Source: Thalassotalea crassostreae (lineage in GTDB: Bacteria; Pseudomonadota; Gammaproteobacteria; Enterobacterales; Alteromonadaceae). Taken from it: a DNA stretch of 64,000 nt. This document shows positions 58,236-64,000 of this stretch, one piece after another; within the stretch, counting starts at the first letter, position 1; each line of letters opens with the position of its first letter. The notes under the pieces were generated by a model. The model did not search any database and was not told the origin of the DNA. It worked only from the letters and a program-made list of their open reading frames with translations. The translations under genes and the position numbers were made by a program. Location: contig NZ_CP017689.1 of NCBI RefSeq assembly GCF_001831495.1, forward strand, positions 248,001-312,000. The letters run 5' to 3'.

Positions 58236-58763
58236 ATGACAGATTGTAAAAAATGTTCTTTATTTATAACTATTCTTCGCTCGGTCACCTCAATGGGAAG
58301 ATTAAAAAATACCAGCTTTATTGTTGTATTGTTAACTTCAATTTTATCTTTTTCTTCATCCGCTAATCAGACTCATTCGATAAATATTGATGACCATCTT
58401 CTTATCTCCTGTAATGCATTTAAATCAAGTTCAGATATAGAAAAAACTTTACCTTGTATTATTTATATTAAAGGTTTTTTCAATGGCCTAATAAATGCCG
58501 ATAATTCTAAAGTTGTAAATATTGAATATAACGCCCAAAAGCCTTCCACAATAGTTGAACGCGCCTATGCAAACAGGGTAGGAAGTCGGCTAAAACGTAA
58601 GCCAAAAATTCATTCGTGTTTACCTGTTGATGAAGTAAGGGATCTTATTATTAGTCGTTTATCGGACAAGAATGCGAAAACATACGTTTCAGTAAAACAA
58701 CTTAATGCGTTTTTAATAAACTCTTTAACAGCATCGTGTTCAGGTGCCGATAAAAGTAAATAA
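58236..58763 (+). CDS. Small exported protein, Rap1a/Tai-like
   Basis: The 175-residue product has an N-terminal hydrophobic signal (about residues 26-43, ending SFSSSA-NQ) after a basic head. The first ATG (58236) has GGA upstream; an internal ATG at 58293 would give a more usual signal peptide. The mature part has two pairs of Cys with LPCIIYIKGFFNGL and HSCLPVDEVRDLII, reminiscent of Rap1a/Tai immunity proteins. This likeness is by pattern only. No effector gene is nearby, so a role in immunity is not implied. It sits 3 bases before an HPF-like gene. Confidence 0.5.
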   Translation: MTDCKKCSLFITILRSVTSMGRLKNTSFIVVLLTSILSFSSSANQTHSINIDDHLLISCNAFKSSSDIEKTLPCIIYIKGFFNGLINADNSKVVNIEYNAQKPSTIVERAYANRVGSRLKRKPKIHSCLPVDEVRDLIISRLSDKNAKTYVSVKQLNAFLINSLTASCSGADKSK

Positions 58764-58766
58764 TCA

Positions 58767-59078
58767 ATGAAAATATTGATTAATAACCGTTTGAGTGTAC
58801 TCGAACCAGCTATCGAAGAGCACATTCAGCGACAAATAAGATTAGCGTTAACTAAAGAAGCGTCGAATATAGCATCTATCACTTTCAATATATCGGATGC
58901 ACAGAATCTGTATGGGCATAGTGATAGAGTCGAAAAACATTGTTCGCTGACGCTTTCACTTCACCATATGTCAAATATAGTGATCGATGAGACACAACCT
59001 GATCTTTATGTTGTTATCGATCGTGTGATACAGAAAGCTGTTCGCACGCTGTCACGAAAAATTTTATCTAAGAGGTAA
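58767..59078 (+). CDS. HPF/RaiA-like ribosome-associated protein, short form
   Basis: A 103-residue protein with MKILINNRLSVLEPAIEEHIQRQIRLAL, then an alternating beta strand and a C-terminal helix DLYVVIDRVIQKAVRTLSRKI, matching the pattern of hibernation factor family proteins (sigma-54 modulation/RaiA). Members of this size stall ribosomes in stationary phase. It lies 3 bases after the small exported protein and 56 bases ahead of mrpE, an odd position for a ribosome factor. No good ribosome binding site is seen. Confidence 0.7.
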   Translation: MKILINNRLSVLEPAIEEHIQRQIRLALTKEASNIASITFNISDAQNLYGHSDRVEKHCSLTLSLHHMSNIVIDETQPDLYVVIDRVIQKAVRTLSRKILSKR

Positions 59079-59134
59079 TTGCGGGTCGCTTATCTAAATG
59101 AATAACATTTAATTAAGGACTTTATTGAGAATTT

Positions 59135-59605
59135 ATGAAACATAAACTGAGCTTGTTTTTCACCTTAGCAGCATTTTGGTTGCTTAATTCGGGTCATTAT
59201 ACCGGGTTAATCCTGTCTCTTGGTTTTGCATCTATTGCATTGATTTTAATCATTACTCAAAAAATGGATGTTGTTGATCAAGAATCACAACCAGTGCATT
59301 TAACGTTTAGGATCTTTGGTTATTATTTTTGGCTGGTCAAAGAGATTTTTCAAACTAATTTAACCGTGTTAAAGCATATATGGCTAGGTAAGGAGAGTAT
59401 TTCGCCAACTCTCAAAACAATCAAAGTAACTCAACAAACTGATATGGGAAGAGTAATTTATGCCAACTCAATCACGTTAACACCAGGGACTGTCGCCATT
59501 GATCTGATTGATGATGAAATAATTGTCCATGCTTTGTTGAAACAAGATATTGAATCATTGGAAGTCGGTGAAATGGATCGCCGAATAACTTTATTGGAAC
59601 GCTAA
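59135..59605 (+). CDS. mrpE: Na+/H+ antiporter subunit MrpE
   Basis: The 156-residue protein has three hydrophobic helices in its first half and the MnhE signature TLTPGTVAIDL near residue 110 (usual text SITLTPGT). MrpE is an inner-membrane subunit needed for the assembly and speed of the Mrp antiporter. It opens the mrp operon; its stop shares one base with mrpF (TAATG). Confidence 0.94.
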   Translation: MKHKLSLFFTLAAFWLLNSGHYTGLILSLGFASIALILIITQKMDVVDQESQPVHLTFRIFGYYFWLVKEIFQTNLTVLKHIWLGKESISPTLKTIKVTQQTDMGRVIYANSITLTPGTVAIDLIDDEIIVHALLKQDIESLEVGEMDRRITLLER

Positions 59606-59898
59606 TGTTAATTGCAGCCACACTTGCTATTTTTGTCGCCATGTTATTAGCAATAATTAGAGGAATTACAGGGCCGACACTCTATGACAGAATTTTAGCA
59701 GTAAATATGTTCGGTACTAAAACGGTATTGCTTATTTCAGTGCTGGGTTTTGTCATGGGCAGACCTGAATTTTTAGATATTGCTATCGTTTATGCGCTGA
59801 TTAATTTTATCAGTGTTATTGGCGTTTTACGTTACTCAGATACAAATCAATTTAAGCATATTCCAAGCAATGATGACACAACAGAGAAGGAGCCTTAA
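59605..59898 (+). CDS. mrpF: Na+/H+ antiporter subunit MrpF
   Basis: The 97-residue protein has three membrane helices and RGITGPTLYDRILAVNMFGTK, the MrpF signature. It is a small inner-membrane subunit of Mrp. Start and stop are tightly coupled with its neighbours. Confidence 0.94.
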   Translation: MLIAATLAIFVAMLLAIIRGITGPTLYDRILAVNMFGTKTVLLISVLGFVMGRPEFLDIAIVYALINFISVIGVLRYSDTNQFKHIPSNDDTTEKEP

Positions 59899-60270
59899 AT
59901 GGATATGTTCGTAACCGTTTTGAGTGGCGCCTTGTTATTAATTGGCAGTCTTGTATGTATCTCTGGTGGTGTTGGTTTGATGCGCTTTCCTGACTTTTAT
60001 ACGCGTATGCATGCGGTAGGGGTGACTGATACATTAGGCACGGCAGCTATCTTGATAGCATTAATGTTGATCAGTAATGATCTATTGGTATTTGCCAAGC
60101 TAGTGATGGTGTTGTTATTGAACCTGATGGTAGGGCCCACAACCAGTCATGTTTTGGCGAAAGCGGCATATCGCAATGGTCTATTGCCGACAGTTTCACA
60201 AACTGTTAACTCGAAACGAGATAAACAAAGAAACTCTCAACCAAACAAGAATAAGGAGACTACCTCATAG
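59899..60270 (+). CDS. mrpG: Na+/H+ antiporter subunit MrpG
   Basis: The 123-residue protein has three membrane helices, CISGGVGLMRFPDFYTRMHAVG and GPTTSHVLAKAAY, the MrpG signature, then a polar tail. It ends with TAG at 60268-60270, directly at the point where mrpB should start. A strong Shine-Dalgarno sequence AAGGAGA lies within its last codons (60253-60259). Confidence 0.94.
   Translation: MDMFVTVLSGALLLIGSLVCISGGVGLMRFPDFYTRMHAVGVTDTLGTAAILIALMLISNDLLVFAKLVMVLLLNLMVGPTTSHVLAKAAYRNGLLPTVSQTVNSKRDKQRNSQPNKNKETTS
60253..60269 (+). promoter_or_regulatory. Shine-Dalgarno and possible ATA start of mrpB
   Basis: AAGGAGA at 60253-60259 is followed after 7 bases by ATA at 60267, in frame with mrpB and overlapping the mrpG TAG. 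No ATG, GTG or TTG lies between the in-frame stop at 60252-60254 and ATG 60333. The later ATG has no such site. Confidence 0.7.
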
Positions 60271-60332
60271 ACTCTTTAATAAATATTGTACTGCTTAGCT
60301 TTTTAGTTGTTACAGCCTTCGCAATAATTCGC

Positions 60333-61289
60333 ATGAACGACTTATTCGCAGTCGTCATGCTATCAGGTATTTATGGTTTATTGTCAGCGAGTTTTTTTGT
60401 TGCTATGGATGCTGTTGATGTAGCATTCACAGAAGCGGCTGTTGGCGCCGGAATTTCCACATTACTTATGCTGGTTGTGATCGCTCAAACAGGTAGAAAA
60501 GAAAAAACAAGCCGACACAAACCTTTACTAGCGTTACTCATTGTTTTAATAACAGGAAGTTTACTGGTATATAGCTCATTTGACATGCCTCACTTTGGTG
60601 ATGCACATGCCCCTATTCACGAGCACACGTCGCCTCGATATCTTAACGACTCAATGGAAGAAACTGGTATTCCAAATGTTGTCACTTCAGTTCTTGCAAG
60701 TTATAGAGCATTTGACACATTTGGTGAAGTTGTTGTGATTTTTACCGCGGGTCTAGGAATACTTGCAATATTAACAATTGGTCGTCGTAAAGAGGATGAT
60801 GATGAAATTGCATCGATTAATGATTCAATGCATGAGCAACACTTAGTTATTCGAATCGTAGCGAAAATTTTAATTCCTTTTATTCTGTTATTCGCCCTTT
60901 ATGTTCAATTTCATGGTGACTTTGGCCCTGGAGGTGGTTTTCAAGCGGGGGTAATCTTTGCGGCAGCAGTTATTTTATACACCATGTTGTTCGGATTAAG
61001 TACAGCCCGTAAGGTGATCAATCAATCCTTCATTAAGCTTATTGCAGCGACTGGTGTTCTTTTATACGGCAGCGTAGGCATTGTTTCAATAATGAGCGGT
61101 GGCAACTTCTTTGATTACAATGTACTTGCTAGTGACCCGGTTGCCGGACAGCATTTGGGTATTTTGTTAATCGAATGGGGAGTTGGCTGTACCGTTGCGT
61201 CGGTTATGATCATTATATTTTTTAACTTTTCTGGACGTTTGGAGCTACATCAACGTAATGAGCGATCGAAAAATAGGGAGCCATCATAA
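60333..61289 (+). CDS. mrpB: Na+/H+ antiporter MrpA C-terminal domain / MrpB fusion
   Basis: From the first ATG (60333) the protein is 318 residues; a longer form starting at ATA 60267 would add 22 residues that form the missing first part of a membrane helix (DSLINIVLLSFLVVTAFAII). The first half matches the DUF4040 and MbhE parts found at the C-terminus of MrpA (DAVDVAFTEAAVGAGIS), the second half matches MnhB (QFHGDFGPGGGFQAGVIFAAA). So one protein does the work of the MrpA tail and MrpB. It is coupled to mrpC by TAATG. Confidence 0.92.
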   Translation: MNDLFAVVMLSGIYGLLSASFFVAMDAVDVAFTEAAVGAGISTLLMLVVIAQTGRKEKTSRHKPLLALLIVLITGSLLVYSSFDMPHFGDAHAPIHEHTSPRYLNDSMEETGIPNVVTSVLASYRAFDTFGEVVVIFTAGLGILAILTIGRRKEDDDEIASINDSMHEQHLVIRIVAKILIPFILLFALYVQFHGDFGPGGGFQAGVIFAAAVILYTMLFGLSTARKVINQSFIKLIAATGVLLYGSVGIVSIMSGGNFFDYNVLASDPVAGQHLGILLIEWGVGCTVASVMIIIFFNFSGRLELHQRNERSKNREPS

Positions 61290-61669
61290 TGCTGTTTGAC
61301 CTTTTTAATCATTGGGTTGTAATCACTCTGATGATGAGTGGTTTATATATTGTGATTGCTCACGGCAACTTAATAAAGAAAATTATTGGCTTATCGGTTT
61401 TTCAAACTTCTGTGTTTATCTTTTATATCAGTATGGCAAAAGTAGACGGAGGAACGGCACCAATCTTGGCAGAAAATATTACCCAATATTCTAATCCTTT
61501 GCCTCATGTTCTCATTCTTACTGCAATTGTGGTTGGCATTGCCACCACCGCACTAGGCTTGTCTTTGGTGGTGCGTATAAAAGAAGAGTATGGGTCAATA
61601 GAAGAAGATGATATTCAGCAACAAGATAACCAAGATTTGGCTGATAGTCATTTGGAGAACAAAGCGTGA
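61289..61669 (+). CDS. mrpC: Na+/H+ antiporter subunit MrpC
   Basis: The 126-residue protein has three membrane helices and LPHVLILTAIVVGIATTALGLSL, the NuoK-like/MrpC signature. AGGGAG lies 8 bases before its ATG. Stop and the next start overlap (GTGA). Confidence 0.95.
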   Translation: MLFDLFNHWVVITLMMSGLYIVIAHGNLIKKIIGLSVFQTSVFIFYISMAKVDGGTAPILAENITQYSNPLPHVLILTAIVVGIATTALGLSLVVRIKEEYGSIEEDDIQQQDNQDLADSHLENKA

Positions 61670-63144
61670 TTGCACATTTACCTATTTTGCAGGTGATTAT
61701 TCCACTTATGGCTGCGCCGATATGTTTATTGTTCAAGCGCAGTCAATTGGTATGGCTATTTTCTCTAATCGCTAGCGGCTTAGCATTTATAGTCAGCGTT
61801 TTATTATTACAACAGGTGATGCAATCTGGTGTGATTAGCTATGAGCTAGGTGGCTGGGCACCACCATGGGGAATAGAATATCGCATTGATAAGCTCAATG
61901 CCTTTTTACTGCTGATTATTTCAGGCATAAGTACCGTTGTTCTATTTGCCGCTCAAGCCAGTATTGAAAAAGAAATCGTAATAAATAAACGTATCTACTT
62001 TTATGTTTTATATTTGCTGTCCTTAACCGGTATGTTGGGAATTGTTGCTACGGGTGATGCCTTTAACGTATTCGTATTTTTAGAAATTTCATCATTATCT
62101 GCATACGCCTTAATCGCTTTAGGCAAAAAAAGGCAAGCACTGTGGGCCTCATATCAATACCTGATCATGGGAACCATAGGTGCCACATTTATATTGATAG
62201 GTATCGGCTTAATGTATCAAATGACCGGCACACTGAATATGCAAGACTTGTCGCAGCGTTTACCTGAGGTCGTGCATACCCGCACTGTTTTTGCTGCATT
62301 TGCTTTTGTCATTGTTGGTGTATGTTTGAAGCTAGCCATGTTTCCTCTGCATTTTTGGTTACCTAATGCCTATGCCTATGCACCATCGATTGTGACCGCA
62401 TTTTTTGCCGCAACGGCAACGAAAGTCGCGGTATATTTATTGATCAGATTTACCTTCACAGTTTTTGGCGTATCTTTTTCTTTCACCACCTTGCCACTAC
62501 AAACATTGTTTATGTCACTTGGTCTGCTCGGTATTTTTATTGCCTCCGTTACAGCGATATATCAAAACAATGTTAAGCATATTTTTGCATTTTCTAGTAT
62601 TGCTCAAATTGGCTATATGATTGTTGGTTTTAGCTTAAGTACGGTAACGGGCCTTACCGCGACTTTATTGCATATGTTCAATCATGCACTGATGAAAGGT
62701 GCAATATTTTTAGCCTTAGCAGCTATTATTTATCGACTCGGTAACGCAGATCTTAAAAACCTTCAAGGTCTAGGTCGTCAAATGCCATTGACTATGGCTG
62801 CGATAGTTATTGGCGGCTTAAGTTTGATAGGAGTACCACTAACGGTAGGTTTTGTCAGTAAATGGTATTTACTTATGGCGCTAATTGAGCAAGATTTATG
62901 GCCGATTGTGGTGCTGATACTTATCGGCTCAATGTTGGCAGTCATTTACGTTTGGCGCATCGTAGAGGTTGCGTATTTTAAAGAGCCATTAGATAAAAAC
63001 GCACCGGTAAAAGAAGCGCCGCTGAGTTTTATTATTCCGATATGGACGCTTGTAATTGCCAATATCTATTTTGGCATAGATACCCGTCTTAGTGTGCAAG
63101 TAGCTGAAGCTGCAGCTCAAAGTTTGTTTGGAGCATCACTATGA
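61666..63144 (+). CDS. mrpD: Na+/H+ antiporter subunit MrpD
   Basis: The 492-residue protein has about 14 membrane helices and the proton-conducting transporter domain with a conserved Lys in KLAMFPLHFWLPNAYAYAPS and a Glu in FLEISSLSAY. It is a NuoL/M/N-like proton channel of Mrp. It starts with GTG overlapping the mrpC stop. The end overlaps the next gene by four bases (ATGA). Confidence 0.95.
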   Translation: MIAHLPILQVIIPLMAAPICLLFKRSQLVWLFSLIASGLAFIVSVLLLQQVMQSGVISYELGGWAPPWGIEYRIDKLNAFLLLIISGISTVVLFAAQASIEKEIVINKRIYFYVLYLLSLTGMLGIVATGDAFNVFVFLEISSLSAYALIALGKKRQALWASYQYLIMGTIGATFILIGIGLMYQMTGTLNMQDLSQRLPEVVHTRTVFAAFAFVIVGVCLKLAMFPLHFWLPNAYAYAPSIVTAFFAATATKVAVYLLIRFTFTVFGVSFSFTTLPLQTLFMSLGLLGIFIASVTAIYQNNVKHIFAFSSIAQIGYMIVGFSLSTVTGLTATLLHMFNHALMKGAIFLALAAIIYRLGNADLKNLQGLGRQMPLTMAAIVIGGLSLIGVPLTVGFVSKWYLLMALIEQDLWPIVVLILIGSMLAVIYVWRIVEVAYFKEPLDKNAPVKEAPLSFIIPIWTLVIANIYFGIDTRLSVQVAEAAAQSLFGASL

Positions 63145-64000
63145 ATTTTTCCTTAGAACTAATGCTTCAACTCGCCATTATCATACCTTTAGTGTCGACG
63201 TTTGCCATTGTTGCAACCGGTAAGTACCCGAACATTCGAGAAAGTGTCACCATTATCACTTGTCTAATTTTAATATTTTTAGTGGTGAGTTTATACCAAG
63301 GATTATCTGCCGGTGAAGCCATTGATGTTTTCTGGTGGGAGCTTTTACCAGGTTTAAATATTAGCTTTAGTATTGAACCTTTGGGTATGCTATTTGCGCT
63401 CATCGCTAGCTTCTTATGGTTAGTAACTACATGCTATGCCATTGGCTATATGAGAAGTCATAACGAGAAAAATCAAACCCGATTTTATGTGTGCTTTGCC
63501 ATAGCGATTGGGGCGGTAATGGGACTGGCTTTTTCTGCTAATCTTTTTACTCTATTTATTTTTTATGAAGTACTAACGCTATCTACTTACCCATTGGTTA
63601 CCCACGCAGGTACAGAAAAAGCTAAACAAGGTGGGCGTATATATCTTGGTATCTTGCTTACCACGTCAATAGTCTTTTTCTTGTTCGCCATAGTCAGCAC
63701 TTGGTTTGTTGCAGGCACTTTAGATTTTACCCTTGGTGGGATTTTTGCCGATGATGTTAATAAAGTAGTGGCAGGCGCCTTATTGGTGCTATTTATCTTT
63801 GGTATTGGTAAAGCAGCTATTATGCCGTTTCACCGCTGGTTACCGGCGGCTATGGTTGCACCAACTCCGGTGAGCTCGCTGTTACATGCTGTAGCAGTAG
63901 TAAAAGCAGGTGTGTTTACGGTTCTAAAAGTGTGTGTATTTATTTTCGGCTTAGATTTACTGGCAGTATTACCTACCACTCAATTTTTATTGTATTTGGC
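63141..64000 (+). CDS. Further MrpD/NuoL-like antiporter subunit (partial, cut by the window end)
   Basis: The ATG at 63141 overlaps the mrpD stop. The readable 286 residues begin MNFSLELMLQLAIIIPLVST, with membrane helices, YEVLTLSTYPLVTHAG, and GIGKAAIMPFHRWLPAAM then APTPVSSLLHAVAVVKAG, which carry the Lys and His residues typical of NuoL/M/N and MrpA/D proteins. This makes a second proton-channel subunit, replacing the N-terminal half of MrpA that is otherwise absent. The rest lies outside the window. Confidence 0.9.
   Translation, partial: MNFSLELMLQLAIIIPLVSTFAIVATGKYPNIRESVTIITCLILIFLVVSLYQGLSAGEAIDVFWWELLPGLNISFSIEPLGMLFALIASFLWLVTTCYAIGYMRSHNEKNQTRFYVCFAIAIGAVMGLAFSANLFTLFIFYEVLTLSTYPLVTHAGTEKAKQGGRIYLGILLTTSIVFFLFAIVSTWFVAGTLDFTLGGIFADDVNKVVAGALLVLFIFGIGKAAIMPFHRWLPAAMVAPTPVSSLLHAVAVVKAGVFTVLKVCVFIFGLDLLAVLPTTQFLLYL

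Noticed and set aside
58236..58763. Immunity gene of a type VI effector pair
   Set aside because: Only a loose likeness to Rap1a/Tai is seen and no effector, VgrG or Hcp gene is near.

Overview
The window is about 64 kb of AT-rich chromosomal DNA from a marine gammaproteobacterium. Gene content and protein sequences point to Alteromonadales, most likely a Colwellia- or Thalassotalea-like member of the Colwelliaceae. The pointers are a second EF-G of the Vibrio/Shewanella/Colwellia type, PepB, an OsmC-YcaO fusion, an ast operon carrying a DUF1338 gene, secreted subtilases with a GlyGly-CTERM tail, a PEP-CTERM protein, and an Mrp antiporter operon controlled next to NhaR. The genus is an inference from memory of these families, not from a search. 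I saw no rRNA, tRNA, CRISPR array, prophage or transposase gene.

Layout. 0.1-2.8 kb: maoC-like and sfsA (minus), pepB (plus). 3.0-9.2 kb: ABC ATPase, a very large ABC permease fused to an M1 metallopeptidase, and an MscS channel. 9.2-10.7 kb: a degenerate MenA-like membrane protein and ThpR. 10.8-15.7 kb: hrpB and mrcB (PBP1b). 15.8-21.0 kb: an iron island on the minus strand, made of a porin, an FMN-binding protein with a flavinylation motif, a PepSY membrane protein, feoA and feoB, with Fur-like boxes ahead of the porin and of feoA. 21.2-23.1 kb: SPFH protein, TfoX C-terminal-domain protein, DoxX-like protein and a DUF6435-like protein. 23.3-27.0 kb: EF-G2 and EF-Tu, divergent. 27.3-30.0 kb: OsmC-YcaO fusion and a separate OsmC, convergent. 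30.1-37.0 kb: DUF1338, astD, astA, astC, PilZ, pabA/trpG type amidotransferase, MOSC protein. 37.1-38.3 kb: Bcr/CflA efflux pump.

38.9-44.8 kb is an exported-protein region: two translationally coupled subtilases (the first with eleven 22-residue calcium-type repeats), a PEP-CTERM protein, and two tiny cysteine-rich proteins in tandem that standard gene length cut-offs would miss. 44.9-50.8 kb returns to housekeeping: aroQ-accB-accC, cutA-dsbD, fxsA, then groES-groEL under a sigma-32 promoter. 52.5-55.0 kb is an accessory pocket: a 157-bp unit, holding a MITE-like palindromic element and the groEL terminator, is present almost three times, followed by another repeat-rich stretch, a serine hydrolase and a YdeI-like protein. 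55.4-64.0 kb is an ion-homeostasis region: SulP transporter, NhaR regulator, a small secreted protein, an HPF/RaiA-like protein, and mrpEFGBCD plus a further MrpD/NuoL-like subunit cut by the window end.

The points most worth following are the Fur-controlled set that could bring iron in, reduce it with a covalently bound flavin and import it through Feo; a stable hairpin that buries the ribosome binding site of the first subtilase; the lack of any ordinary start codon at the expected start of mrpB, where a strong Shine-Dalgarno sequence faces an ATA codon; the tandem amplification of a palindromic element with the groEL terminator; and a MenA-like protein that has lost the catalytic aspartates.
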